Below, piece after piece: positions 12,966 through 22,135 of a stretch of DNA of 64,000 bases. The stretch comes from Haemophilus parainfluenzae (GTDB lineage: Bacteria; Pseudomonadota; Gammaproteobacteria; Enterobacterales; Pasteurellaceae): positions 541,501 to 605,500 of the forward strand of contig NZ_CP063120.1 of the NCBI RefSeq assembly GCF_014931395.1, in the 5' to 3' direction. The notes beneath the pieces were generated by a model. It was not told the DNA's origin. It saw only the letters and a program-made list of their open reading frames with translations, and did not search any database. Position numbers and translations under genes: made by a program. Within the stretch, counting starts at the first letter, position 1, and every line of letters begins with the position of its first letter.

Positions 12966-14855
12966 TTATTCGCCGCGTTTCAACATACCTTGTTTTTTCA
13001 AATTCACCAGAATAATTGAAATTGCCGCAGGAGTAATGCCTGAAATTCGGCTCGCTTGACCAATTGAAACTGGACGATGTTGTTCTAACTTCGCACGTAC
13101 TTCATTCGATAAACCAGACACTTTGCTGTAATCAAAGTTAGCTGGGATAGCTGTATTTTCGTGGCGTTTTTGTTTTTCAATTTCTTCTTGCTGATGCTCA
13201 ATATAGCCTTGATACTTAATAGCAATTTCTACTTGTTCTACGGCTTCTCGGTCTTCCATTGCCGGTTTGTATGGCGTTAAAGAAGTTAAAATATCGTAGG
13301 TCATTTCAGGACGACGCAATAAATCTTCACCATTTGCTTCACGCACAAGTGGGCTACCAAGTACTTTATTGGCTTCTTCTAAATATTCAGAACGCGGATG
13401 CAACCAAATGCTGCGTAAGCGTTGGCGTTCCTGTTCGATATTTTCCATTTTTTGATTGAAGCGAGCCCAGCGAGCCTCATCAATCAAACCTAATTCATGG
13501 GCAATTGGCGTTAAACGAATGTCCGCATTGTCTTCACGTAATAATAAACGGTATTCCGCACGAGAAGTAAATACGCGATATGGTTCTTTGGTACCAAGCG
13601 TACAAAGGTCATCCACCAATACGCCTGTATAGGATTGATCGCGACGTGGATACCATGCTTCTTTCTCTTGTACATAAAGACCTGCGTTAATCCCAGCCAA
13701 TAAGCCTTGTGCCGCTGCTTCTTCATAACCGGTTGTACCGTTAATTTGACCCGCAAAGAATAAACCCGAAATCGATTTAGTTTCTAACGTTGGTTTTAAG
13801 TCACGCGGATCAAAATAATCATATTCAATGGCATAACCTGGTTTGATAATACGCGCTTTTTCCAAACCTTTCATCGAATTAACAATGCCCATTTGCACGT
13901 CAAACGGTAAACTGGTAGAAATCCCGTTTGGATACACTTCATTACTGGTTAAGCCTTCTGGTTCCAAATAGATTTGATGTGAATTACGATCCGCAAAACG
14001 CATCACTTTATCTTCAATGGATGGACAATAACGTGGACCGATTCCTTCAATCACACCAGTATACATTGGACTGCGATCCAAGTTATTACGGATCACTTCA
14101 TGAGTTTGTTCATTAGTGTGTGTAATATAACAAGGAATTTGTTGAGGGTGATCTGACACAGATCCCATAAAAGAAAATACCGGTAATACGGCATCACCAT
14201 GTTGTTTAGCCAATATATCGAAATTGATCGTGCGTGCATCAATACGCGGTGGGGTACCGGTTTTTAAACGATCTACACGTAAATTCAGATCACGTAAACG
14301 ATGAGAAAGTGTAACAGCTGCCGGATCACCAGCTCGGCCACCTTCATAATGTTCTAAACCTATATGGATCTTACCCGCTAAGAAAGTACCGGCAGTTAAA
14401 ATGACCGATTTAGCACGGAATTTAAGTCCCATTTTGGTTTCCACACCACAAACACTATCTTGCTCAATTAAAATATCCGTTACTTCTTGTTGGAAAATAT
14501 CTAAATTTGGTTGATTTTCTAGTGCGATGCGTACGGCTTGACGATATAACACGCGGTCAGCTTGAGCTCGGGTTGCACGTACAGCAGGTCCTTTACTGCT
14601 ATTTAAAGTACGAAATTGAATCCCCGCCTTATCTACAGCATGCGCCATTAATCCGCCCATGGCATCCACTTCTTTCACTAAATGGCCTTTACCAATACCA
14701 CCAATAGCGGGGTTACATGACATTTGTCCAAGGGTATCAACATTATGTGTCAATAATAGGGTTTTTAATCCCATGCGTGCCGGAGCCAATGCGGCTTCTG
14801 TACCGGCATGACCGCCACCAACAACGATCACATCATAATTTTCGGTGTAAAACAT
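12966..14855 (-). CDS. mnmG: tRNA uridine-5-carboxymethylaminomethyl modification enzyme
   Basis: FAD-binding partner of MnmE (formerly GidA) that installs the cmnm5 group on U34 of certain tRNAs. 629 residues. The Rossmann FAD motif is [21 protein letters not shown] at residues 10-30; the second signature [13 protein letters not shown] (about 268-280) and [15 protein letters not shown] (about 370) are present. The C-terminal helical MnmE-binding domain ends with a [16 protein letters not shown] stretch. Lies beside oriC with mioC on the other side, the classical gidA-oriC-mioC order of gammaproteobacteria. Confidence 0.98.
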   Translation of the reverse strand: MFYTENYDVIVVGGGHAGTEAALAPARMGLKTLLLTHNVDTLGQMSCNPAIGGIGKGHLVKEVDAMGGLMAHAVDKAGIQFRTLNSSKGPAVRATRAQADRVLYRQAVRIALENQPNLDIFQQEVTDILIEQDSVCGVETKMGLKFRAKSVILTAGTFLAGKIHIGLEHYEGGRAGDPAAVTLSHRLRDLNLRVDRLKTGTPPRIDARTINFDILAKQHGDAVLPVFSFMGSVSDHPQQIPCYITHTNEQTHEVIRNNLDRSPMYTGVIEGIGPRYCPSIEDKVMRFADRNSHQIYLEPEGLTSNEVYPNGISTSLPFDVQMGIVNSMKGLEKARIIKPGYAIEYDYFDPRDLKPTLETKSISGLFFAGQINGTTGYEEAAAQGLLAGINAGLYVQEKEAWYPRRDQSYTGVLVDDLCTLGTKEPYRVFTSRAEYRLLLREDNADIRLTPIAHELGLIDEARWARFNQKMENIEQERQRLRSIWLHPRSEYLEEANKVLGSPLVREANGEDLLRRPEMTYDILTSLTPYKPAMEDREAVEQVEIAIKYQGYIEHQQEEIEKQKRHENTAIPANFDYSKVSGLSNEVRAKLEQHRPVSIGQASRISGITPAAISIILVNLKKQGMLKRGE

Positions 14856-15125
14856 ATCTCTCTCTTCGTCTTCAATTTGATCTTCGATCTAAAAATAGGC
14901 GCTATTCTACTGAAAATTACGTGTGCTTGAAAGCAAGAATTCAATCTGTGATAAGAGAAGATCGAATAGGTAATAAAGATAAGATCTATTTATATATAAA
15001 GATCTTATTATTGTTACTATTAAGATCCTTTTACCTTGTGAATAAGATCCTTTTCCTTTTTTAAATGAAGAAGTTAGATCGTTTTAGACTGTGTTGAAAT
15101 GTCGTCAGTTTGGAGGCTTTTCCTT

Positions 15126-15134
15126 GTGGATAAC
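15126..15134 (-). promoter_or_regulatory. DnaA box (R1-like)
   Basis: Perfect consensus TTATCCACA read on the minus strand (TGTGGATAA on plus). First box to the right of the GATC-rich unwinding region, the position of box R1 in E. coli. Confidence 0.88.
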
Positions 15135-15142
15135 ATTTAATT

Positions 15143-15151
15143 TTATCCACA
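15143..15151 (+). promoter_or_regulatory. DnaA box
   Basis: Perfect TTATCCACA, 8 nt from and opposite in orientation to the preceding box. Confidence 0.88.
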
Positions 15152-15214
15152 GTTAAAACAATCATCATATTTACTCAGTGGAAAAGAACAAGTTTTTGAC
15201 AGGTTTTATTAAAG

Positions 15215-15223
15215 TTATCCACA
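15215..15223 (+). promoter_or_regulatory. DnaA box (R4-like)
   Basis: Perfect TTATCCACA followed by GG; the distal box on the mioC side, in the place of the strong R4 box of E. coli. Confidence 0.88.
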
Positions 15224-15285
15224 GGTAATTTTTTTGGATAATGGATAAAGAAAAAGCGATAACTCAAATTATCGCTTTATTATGA

Positions 15286-15723
15286 CTAAAGTGCATTTAT
15301 AAATTGTGGTAGCCAATCTTCAGCAAATTGTTCTTGATCATCAACATGCAAGACATCGATTTTTAAACTGTTGCAAATTTTGACCGCACTTTTTTCACTT
15401 AATTGTGTTTCAACTTTATTCACGGCATGACAGAATGTATCGTAATCTGAATTGCCTAAGCCTACAACGGCAAAGCGGAGAGAAGAGAAATCTTTATCTG
15501 ATGCCGCAATTTGTTCAAAGAGTGGTTTCAAATTATCAGGCAATTCACCTGCACCATGTGTTGAAGTGACAATCAACCAAATATTTTCATCAATCACATC
15601 ATCAAGTTCTGGTCCGTGGAAAAGTGCGGTAGAAAAATCTTGTGTTTTTAACACATCTTCTAAATGCTCTGCCACATATTCAGCGCCGCCTAATGTGCTG
15701 CCTGAAATCACGCAAATATTCAT
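15286..15723 (-). CDS. mioC: FMN-binding flavodoxin-like protein MioC
   Basis: 145-residue flavodoxin-fold protein; E. coli MioC is an electron carrier linked to biotin synthase activity in vitro. The phosphate-binding loop is [13 protein letters not shown] at residues 8-20, with [11 protein letters not shown] (about 54-64) and [15 protein letters not shown] (about 88-102) forming the FMN isoalloxazine loops. Transcribed toward oriC, as in E. coli where mioC transcription passes through the origin. Contains two uptake signal cores (15383-15391 and 15622-15630). Confidence 0.95.
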   Translation of the reverse strand: MNICVISGSTLGGAEYVAEHLEDVLKTQDFSTALFHGPELDDVIDENIWLIVTSTHGAGELPDNLKPLFEQIAASDKDFSSLRFAVVGLGNSDYDTFCHAVNKVETQLSEKSAVKICNSLKIDVLHVDDQEQFAEDWLPQFINAL

Positions 15724-15740
15724 ATTGTTTCCTAATAATA

Positions 15741-15767
15741 AAAAAGGCTTAGATTTTCTAAGCCTTT
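15741..15767 (-). terminator. Rho-independent terminator after zapB
   Basis: An 11-bp stem AAAGGCTTAGA/TCTAAGCCTTT with a 3-nt loop is followed on the minus strand by a T-run (A-run on plus at 15735-15745). It falls 8 nt after the zapB stop and just before mioC. Confidence 0.85.
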
Positions 15768-15774
15768 ATAGTCA

Positions 15775-15993
15775 TTATACGTTGTCGAATTTACCCAACA
15801 ATGAACGAATGTGTTCTTGCCAGTTGCGGTGTTCATTTCTAAGTTGCTCATTTTCATGTTGCAACGCTTCTACCGCTTGTTGAGATTGATTTTTTTGTTC
15901 TTTTAATTCTTCCACTTCAAGTTGAAGTAATTGAATGGTTTCTACTGCTTGTCTAATTTTTTCTTCAAGCTGATCTAAAATTTCTAAAGACAT
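15775..15993 (-). CDS. zapB: Cell division protein ZapB
   Basis: Small coiled-coil protein that joins the Z-ring through ZapA and contacts MatP at the terminus. 72 residues, nearly all one predicted coiled coil (LEEKIRQAVETIQLLQLEVEELKEQ onward) and ending in WQEHIRSLLGKFDNV, similar to E. coli ZapB. Stands alone, with its own terminator; neighbours glpX downstream-divergent as in E. coli, where zapB and glpX are also close. Confidence 0.93.
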   Translation of the reverse strand: MSLEILDQLEEKIRQAVETIQLLQLEVEELKEQKNQSQQAVEALQHENEQLRNEHRNWQEHIRSLLGKFDNV

Positions 15994-16080
15994 AGTGATT
16001 TCCTTTTTTAAAATAAGTCCGAAACGGCTTTATTCTACCGACTTAATCCTATTTTTAAAAGCCTCTTGTCAAAATTTATT

Positions 16081-16096
16081 ATGCAAACGTTTGCTT
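16081..16096. promoter_or_regulatory. Putative PurR operator upstream of glpX
   Basis: ATGCAAACGTTTGCTT fits the PurR consensus ANGCAANCGNTTNCNT at every specified position and contains the perfect palindrome GCAAACGTTTGC. It lies 41 nt before the glpX start, in a plausible repressor position. Other LacI-family proteins with related half-sites remain possible. Confidence 0.6.
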
Positions 16097-16136
16097 AGTG
16101 ATAAAATAACGAGACTTTTTGCATTGGGAGAGAAAA

Positions 16137-17150
16137 ATGAATCGTGCATTAGCTATTGAATTTTCAAGAGTAACCGAAGCGGCAGCATTAGCAGCTTATA
16201 CTTGGCTTGGACGTGGTAATAAAAATGCGGCAGATGAGGCGGCAGTCAAAGCCATGCGTTATATGCTGAATTTAATTCATATGGACGGTGAAATTGTGAT
16301 TGGTGAAGGAGAAATTGACGAAGCGCCAATGCTTTATATTGGCGAAAAAGTGGGCTCAGGTAATGGTGAGCTCGTTTCTATTGCGGTTGATCCTATTGAT
16401 GGCACACGAATGACCGCAATGGGCCAATCAAATGCTATTTCTGTGTTGGCAGCTGGTGGTAAACGTACTTTTTTAAAAGCGCCTGATATGTATATGGAAA
16501 AATTGGTTGTTGGTCCTGAAGTGAAAGGCATGATTGATTTAAGTTTACCGATTGAACAAAATCTTCGCCGTGTGGCTTCTCGTTTAGGTAAATCCTTATC
16601 GGATTTAACCGTGATGGTACTCGCTAAACCACGTCATGATGAAGTGATTAAACAAATGCATAATCTTGGTATTCGCGTGATGGCTATTCCGGATGGTGAT
16701 GTGGCGGCTTCGGTTTTATGTTGCTTACCTGATGCTGAAGTGGATATGGTTTATGGCATTGGCGGTGCACCTGAAGGTGTGGCAGCCGCCGCTGCAATTC
16801 GAGCATTAGGTGGAGATATGCAAGCTCGTCTTATTCCACGCAATGAAGTGAAAGGCGATACGGAAGAAAATCGTAAAATTGCCGCTGAAGAAGTTCAACG
16901 TTGTGAAGCCTTAGGTGTGAAGGTCAATGAAATATTAAAATTAGAAGATTTAGTGCGTGATGATAACCTTGTTTTTGCCGCAACGGGAATTACGCACGGT
17001 GAATTACTTAAAGGGATTTCTCGTCGTGGCAACTTAGCAACTACAGAAACCCTATTAATCCGTGGTAAATCACGCACCATTCGTAAAATCCAATCCATCC
17101 ATTATCTTGATAGAAAAGATTCAGAAATCTATGAGATTTTAAGAAATTAG
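16137..17150 (+). CDS. glpX: Fructose-1,6-bisphosphatase class II
   Basis: Gluconeogenic phosphatase (fructose 1,6-bisphosphate to fructose 6-phosphate). 337 residues from the ATG at 16137, which is preceded by GGGAGAG; an upstream TTG would add six non-conserved residues. Starts MNRALAIEFSRVTEAAALAAYTWLGRGNK as in E. coli GlpX. The metal-binding and substrate motifs GEIVIGEGEIDEAPMLYIGE (about 46-65) and VDPIDGTRMTAMGQSNA (about 84-100) are the Li-sensitive phosphatase signature. Stands alone, between zapB and mutS. A PurR-type palindrome lies upstream. Confidence 0.96.
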   Translation: MNRALAIEFSRVTEAAALAAYTWLGRGNKNAADEAAVKAMRYMLNLIHMDGEIVIGEGEIDEAPMLYIGEKVGSGNGELVSIAVDPIDGTRMTAMGQSNAISVLAAGGKRTFLKAPDMYMEKLVVGPEVKGMIDLSLPIEQNLRRVASRLGKSLSDLTVMVLAKPRHDEVIKQMHNLGIRVMAIPDGDVAASVLCCLPDAEVDMVYGIGGAPEGVAAAAAIRALGGDMQARLIPRNEVKGDTEENRKIAAEEVQRCEALGVKVNEILKLEDLVRDDNLVFAATGITHGELLKGISRRGNLATTETLLIRGKSRTIRKIQSIHYLDRKDSEIYEILRN

Positions 17151-17160
17151 TGAAAATAAA

Positions 17161-17204
17161 AGAGCGGTCATAAAAAACAATGAATTTTTTGACCGCTCTT
17201 TTTT
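17161..17204. terminator. Bidirectional terminator between glpX and mutS
   Basis: AGAGCGGTCA and TGACCGCTCT form a 10-bp stem around a 19-nt loop, with A-rich and T-rich flanks. It ends the convergent glpX and mutS transcripts, and again uses a variant uptake core (GAGCGGTCA). Confidence 0.85.
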
Positions 17205-17209
17205 ATTTC

Positions 17210-19792
17210 TTACAGCATTTTCTTCAATTGATACAAATAAGCTAAGGCTTGTTTTGGACTTAATTCATCTGGCTCAAGCTGCTCAATGGCTTCGCGTAAA
17301 GCATCAGGCTCCGCTTCAAAAGCCAATTCACCTTGATGTTGATTTAACGCTCTTAAATGTTGAATTTGTTGATCACCATTTTGTGCTGACAATTTTTCTA
17401 ACTGATGTAATTTTTGCTTCGCCAGTTTAATGACCGATTGTGGTACACCAGCCAATGCTGCAACAGCAAGACCATAACTTTTACTTGCCGCACCGTCTTG
17501 AACCGCGTGCATAAAGGCGATGGTATTGTTATGTTCTAACGCATCTAAATGAATATTGGCAATGCCTTCAATTTGTTCTGGCAGTGCGGTGAGTTCAAAA
17601 TAATGGGTCGCAAATAACGTAAGTGAACGAGTTTTCTTCGCTAACCATTCAGCACAAGCCCAAGCTAAAGAAAGCCCATCATAAGTAGATGTTCCGCGTC
17701 CAATTTCATCAATCAGAACTAAACTTTGTGAAGTGGCTTGATGAAGAATATTCGCCATTTCTGTCATTTCCACCATAAATGTAGAACGACCGGATGCTAA
17801 ATCATCAGAGGCACCAATTCGAGTAAAAATACGATCAATTTGCCCGATAACCGCACTATCAGCCGGCACAAAACTGCCTATATACGCCATTAATGTAATT
17901 AAAGCTGTTTGACGCATATAGGTACTTTTACCGCCCATATTTGGGCCGGTAATAATCAGTAAATGACGCTGTTGATTGAGATTCACAGGGTTAGCAATAA
18001 AGGGGTCTTTTAAGACTTGTTCCACCACAGGATGACGACCATTTTCAATTTTTACGCCAATTTCATCGCTAAATTGTGGTGCAACATAATTTAAGGTTTC
18101 TGCTCGCTCTGCCAAGTTAACTAACACATCCAATTCAGACAATGCCAAACTGGCTAACTGTAATTGACCTAAATGTGGCAACAATAAATCAAATAATTCA
18201 TCATAAAGTTGCTTTTCTAAAGCAAGTGCCGCCCCTTTTGATTTTAAAACCTTATCTTCATATTCTTTTAATTCAGGAATAATGTAACGCTCGGCATTTT
18301 TTAAGGTTTGACGGCGAACATAATGAATCGGTGCTTTATGGGCTTGTCCTTGGCTGATTTGAATATAATAGCCATGCACCGCATTAAAGCCAATTTTTAA
18401 GGTATCAATGCCCGTGCTTTCTCGTTCGCGTTGTTCTAAATTTTCTAAATATTGTGTTGCGCCAGCGGAAAGGGTTCGCCATTCATCTAATTCGGCATTA
18501 TAGCCTTCAGCAATAACGCCACCATCGCGAATTAATAACGGAGGGGTTTCAATAATTGCTTTTTGAAGTAGCTCGATTTGCGCGGAAAAATCACCAATTT
18601 GCGTGGAAAGTGCGGTCAAATTTGATGATGGTTTTGTATGAATCAGCGATTTTATTGGTTCAATTTGTTCTAATGCAGTACGTAAACGTGTGAGATCGCG
18701 AGGACGTGCAGAACGCAGTGCTACACGGGCAAGAATACGTTCCATATCGCCCACTTGTTGCAAATAAGGCTGCAATTCGTGATATAAGTCTTGCTCAATA
18801 ATTTCACCAATCGTTTTTTGGCGTTTTAATAGAATGTCTGTTTGACGGATAGGTTGATGAATCCAACGTTTTAACAAACGGCTACCCATTGGTGTAACAC
18901 ATTTATCTAATACTGAAGCAAGCGTGTTTTCTGTGCCACCCGCAAGGTTTTGAGTGAGTTCTAAATTTCGGCGTGTTGCAGCATCTAATTGAATATTATC
19001 GTTATTTTGAATGACACTGATGCTTTGAATGTGTGGCAGAGAAGCACGTTGTGTTTCTTTTGCATATTGCAATAAACAGCCTGCTGCTGCCAAGCCAAGA
19101 GGTGATTTTTCTACACCAAATGCACGTAAATCTTTCGTACCAAATTGACGGTTAAGTTCTGAAATCGCCGTACTAAGTTCAAATTCCCAAATAGGACGAC
19201 GGCGTAATCCTTTATAAGGTTCGATAATGGCCATTTCGGCAAAATCTTCACAATAAAGTAATTCTACGGGATTAATGCGCTGTAATTCAGCTTGTAAGGC
19301 TTCTTTTGAATGAGGTTCACAAAGCTGAAAGCGTCCAGATGTCATGTCTAATGTGGCTAGACCAAATTTTTCTTTTTCCTGATAAACCGCCACAATTAAG
19401 TTATCTTGGCGTTCTGGTAAAAGTGCTTCATCACTCACTGTACCTGGTGTCACAATTCGTACAATTTTTCGCTCAACCGGTCCTTTTGATGTGGCGGGAT
19501 CACCCACTTGCTCACAAATAGCAACAGGTTCACCTAATTGCACTAATTTTGCTAAATAGCCTTCTACCGCATGATAAGGCACGCCCGCCATGGGTATTGG
19601 ATTACCTGCTGATTGTCCACGTTTTGTTAAAGAAATATCTAACAACGCTGCCGCTTTTTTTGCATCATCATAAAAAAGCTCATAAAAATCCCCCATTCTA
19701 TAAAATAATAAAATGTCAGGATTTTCTGCTTTTAACTTGAGATATTGCTGCATCATTGGCGTATGCTGCTCGAAATTGTCTTGTAAATTCAT
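17210..19792 (-). CDS. mutS: DNA mismatch repair protein MutS
   Basis: Recognises mismatches and small loops and recruits MutL. 860 residues, the usual length. The mismatch-wedge motif Phe-X-Glu is F35-Y36-E37 in MGDFYELF. Walker A is [13 protein letters not shown] near residue 614, Walker [18 protein letters not shown] near residue 690, followed by the FATHYFELT switch. The C-terminal tetramer/helix-turn-helix region is present ([14 protein letters not shown]). Intact, so no sign of a mutator genotype here. Confidence 0.98.
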   Translation of the reverse strand: MNLQDNFEQHTPMMQQYLKLKAENPDILLFYRMGDFYELFYDDAKKAAALLDISLTKRGQSAGNPIPMAGVPYHAVEGYLAKLVQLGEPVAICEQVGDPATSKGPVERKIVRIVTPGTVSDEALLPERQDNLIVAVYQEKEKFGLATLDMTSGRFQLCEPHSKEALQAELQRINPVELLYCEDFAEMAIIEPYKGLRRRPIWEFELSTAISELNRQFGTKDLRAFGVEKSPLGLAAAGCLLQYAKETQRASLPHIQSISVIQNNDNIQLDAATRRNLELTQNLAGGTENTLASVLDKCVTPMGSRLLKRWIHQPIRQTDILLKRQKTIGEIIEQDLYHELQPYLQQVGDMERILARVALRSARPRDLTRLRTALEQIEPIKSLIHTKPSSNLTALSTQIGDFSAQIELLQKAIIETPPLLIRDGGVIAEGYNAELDEWRTLSAGATQYLENLEQRERESTGIDTLKIGFNAVHGYYIQISQGQAHKAPIHYVRRQTLKNAERYIIPELKEYEDKVLKSKGAALALEKQLYDELFDLLLPHLGQLQLASLALSELDVLVNLAERAETLNYVAPQFSDEIGVKIENGRHPVVEQVLKDPFIANPVNLNQQRHLLIITGPNMGGKSTYMRQTALITLMAYIGSFVPADSAVIGQIDRIFTRIGASDDLASGRSTFMVEMTEMANILHQATSQSLVLIDEIGRGTSTYDGLSLAWACAEWLAKKTRSLTLFATHYFELTALPEQIEGIANIHLDALEHNNTIAFMHAVQDGAASKSYGLAVAALAGVPQSVIKLAKQKLHQLEKLSAQNGDQQIQHLRALNQHQGELAFEAEPDALREAIEQLEPDELSPKQALAYLYQLKKML

Positions 19793-19876
19793 GACGTTAT
19801 CCAGTTTAGGTATTTAACTTTTTGTCTAGCAAGTAGTGGTTTTACGATAGAAGTGATGTGTTATTTTTAGCTGATT

Positions 19877-20593
19877 TTAATTTTCTACATCCACACTCAG
19901 TACTTCATCTTCTGTTTTTAACAGCGTATAGACATCTTTTAGCATTTCATTATCTATATTGTAGCATCGTACTTGCAAGCGAACTTCGCCGCTAGCTTGA
20001 TCTTTTACCGATATATTTTCAATGCGGTAATCATGTTTCAGCAATAAATCGGTCACTTTACTGATACCGTTCGCAGAACTCAGTTGAATAGCTAAACGAG
20101 TACGCTTTTTATAGGTTTTACGACGAACATAACGTTGTACAATCGGGCTGATACGGATGGCGATTAAAATCATTAAAGTGGCAATAATCGCATCAAAAAT
20201 AAAGCCTGCACCTGTTGCTACACCGATAGCCGCTGCCGCCCAAATGATTGCTGCAGTGGTTAAGCCTGAAATCGCATCATTTTTCTTGTGCAAAATTACC
20301 CCTGCACCTAAGAAACCGATGCCACTGATTACCTGTGCAGCAAGTCGCATAGGGTCAGTTCGAATGTTATCTGAAACTTGCGCATAATGTTCTGCTGCTT
20401 GAATGGATACAATCGTGAGTACACAAGTTGTCACTGCAATAATAGCGCAGGTTTTGACTCCAACAGGTTTGTGTTTAAGTTCACGCTCTAAGCCAATAAT
20501 CCCGCCAAGTACAAGTGCGAGTAGCATTTTCCCTAGGATAAGTAAATAAGCCGTCTGTTCAAGAGCGGTCGAAAAAAGAAAAGAATTTTCCAT
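19877..20593 (-). CDS. MgtC/SapB family membrane protein
   Basis: 238 residues. The N-terminal ~150 residues hold about five hydrophobic segments with the MgtC/SapB hallmark GGIIGLERELKHKPVGVKT (near residue 32) and ISGIGFLGAGVILHKK (near 90). The C-terminal ~75 residues are a soluble ACT-like domain (ENISVKDQASGEVRLQVRC). MgtC relatives are linked to low-Mg growth and to inhibition of the F-ATP synthase in Salmonella; whether this one does the same is unknown. Monocistronic; no obvious Mg riboswitch-like leader. Confidence 0.88.
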   Translation of the reverse strand: MENSFLFSTALEQTAYLLILGKMLLALVLGGIIGLERELKHKPVGVKTCAIIAVTTCVLTIVSIQAAEHYAQVSDNIRTDPMRLAAQVISGIGFLGAGVILHKKNDAISGLTTAAIIWAAAAIGVATGAGFIFDAIIATLMILIAIRISPIVQRYVRRKTYKKRTRLAIQLSSANGISKVTDLLLKHDYRIENISVKDQASGEVRLQVRCYNIDNEMLKDVYTLLKTEDEVLSVDVEN

Positions 20594-20758
20594 GTTAATA
20601 ATGAATATGAGTAAATAAAAAAACGGGCATTATTCTACCTGAAAAAAGAACTTTAATGGGCAAATTTACAATCAATTTACCTTTAATTTATCGCCTTTCG
20701 GCTTGAAATTGAGTAAAATCTAAAGTTTTGAAAGATGATGATAGCTGAGAATAAATTT

Positions 20759-22096
20759 ATGCAAAAATCAACGCCGAATATTGGCTTTGTAAGTTTAGGT
20801 TGTCCTAAAAATTTAGTGGATTCCGAACGTATACTGACTGAATTACGTACTGACGGGTATAACATTGTGCCAAGTTATGAAAATGTGGACTTGGTCATTG
20901 TGAATACTTGTGGCTTTATTGATAGCGCTGTACAGGAATCCTTAGAAGCCATTGGAGAGGCGTTGGAAGAAAACGGACGTGTGATTGTGACGGGTTGTTT
21001 GGGTGCGAAAGAAGATCAAATTCGTCAAGTTCACCCGAAAGTATTGGAAGTGAGCGGTCCGCACAGTTATGAAACGGTAATGGCACAAGTACACAAGTAC
21101 GTTCCTAAACCAGAGCATAATCCTTACACCAGCCTTGTACCAAAACAAGGGGTGAAATTAACACCAAAACACTACGCTTATTTGAAAATCTCAGAAGGCT
21201 GTGATCATCGTTGTACATTCTGTATAATCCCTTCATTACGTGGGGATTTAGAAAGCCGCTCTATCACACAAGTATTGGATGAAGCAAAACGTCTTGCTGA
21301 TGCGGGCGTGAAAGAGTTATTGGTTGTTTCACAAGATACTTCTGCTTATGCGATGGATACACAACGCAAAGAAGGTGGCGTAAAAACGGCCTTCTGGAAT
21401 GGTATGCCAATTAAAAATGACTTAATGACCTTGTGTAAACAGCTTGGTAAATTAGGTATTTGGGTACGTTTACACTACGTTTATCCTTATCCGCACGTGG
21501 ATGATTTAATCCCATTAATGGCGGAAGGTTTATTATTGCCTTATTTGGATATTCCATTACAACATGCGAGTCCGAAAATTTTAAAAGCAATGAAAAGACC
21601 AGGAAAAATTGACCGCACTTTAGAGCGTATCAAGCAATGGCGTGAGATTTGTCCAGATTTAACTTTGCGTTCAACTTTCATCGTAGGTTTCCCAGGTGAA
21701 ACAGAAGAAGACTTCCAAATGTTATTGGATTTCTTAAAAGAAGCACAACTTGATCGCGTGGGCTGTTTCAAATTTAGCCCAGTAGAAGGCGCACCTGCAA
21801 CTGAAATGGCTGACCAAGTGCCTGAAGATGTAAAAGAAGAACGTTTCCACCGCTTTATGCAGTTACAACAAGAAATTTCGGCTGAACGATTAAAACAAAA
21901 AATTGGCCAAACGCTTGATGTAATTGTGGATGAAATTGATAACGAAGGTATTATCGGCCGTACAAAAGCCGATGCACCCGAAGTTGATGGCTTAGTTTAT
22001 ATTGAAAATCTAAGTGGCACGCCTGTGAAAGTGGGCGAATTTATTAAAGTAACCATTACCCATTCAGATGAATACGATCTTTGGGGAACCTGTTAA
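20759..22096 (+). CDS. rimO: Ribosomal protein S12 methylthiotransferase
   Basis: Radical-SAM enzyme that adds a methylthio group to an aspartate of ribosomal protein S12 (D88 in E. coli). 445 residues from the ATG at 20759, the position that aligns with other RimO N-termini ([21 protein letters not shown]); two earlier in-frame ATGs at 20735 and 20738 would add a short non-conserved leader. The N-terminal cluster cysteines are in SLGCPKN, VNTCGFI and VTGCLGA, the radical-SAM CX3CX2C is in [13 protein letters not shown] (about 145-157), and a C-terminal TRAM domain ends EYDLWGTC. It is followed 39 nt later by the N-glycosyltransferase, the same rimO-ngt order known in Actinobacillus pleuropneumoniae. 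Confidence 0.96.
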   Translation: MQKSTPNIGFVSLGCPKNLVDSERILTELRTDGYNIVPSYENVDLVIVNTCGFIDSAVQESLEAIGEALEENGRVIVTGCLGAKEDQIRQVHPKVLEVSGPHSYETVMAQVHKYVPKPEHNPYTSLVPKQGVKLTPKHYAYLKISEGCDHRCTFCIIPSLRGDLESRSITQVLDEAKRLADAGVKELLVVSQDTSAYAMDTQRKEGGVKTAFWNGMPIKNDLMTLCKQLGKLGIWVRLHYVYPYPHVDDLIPLMAEGLLLPYLDIPLQHASPKILKAMKRPGKIDRTLERIKQWREICPDLTLRSTFIVGFPGETEEDFQMLLDFLKEAQLDRVGCFKFSPVEGAPATEMADQVPEDVKEERFHRFMQLQQEISAERLKQKIGQTLDVIVDEIDNEGIIGRTKADAPEVDGLVYIENLSGTPVKVGEFIKVTITHSDEYDLWGTC

Positions 22097-22135
22097 TTAT
22101 TAATCTTATTTATTTTTTACCAAAGGAATTAAAAA

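Larger units (their letters stand above)
14870..15235. other. Chromosomal replication origin oriC
   Basis: The 430-bp gap between mnmG and mioC holds three perfect DnaA boxes: TGTGGATAA at 15126-15134 and TTATCCACA at 15143-15151 and 15215-15223. To their left is an AT-rich stretch with eight GATC sites in about 200 bp (14879, 14886, 14960, 14983, 15001, 15024, 15046, 15077), several heading 13-mers of the GATCnnTTTnnnT type as in the E. coli unwinding element. Gene order gidA-oriC-mioC matches E. coli. The last box is preceded by TTTTTGACAGG, like the context of E. coli box R4. No coding sequence is visible here. Confidence 0.9.
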
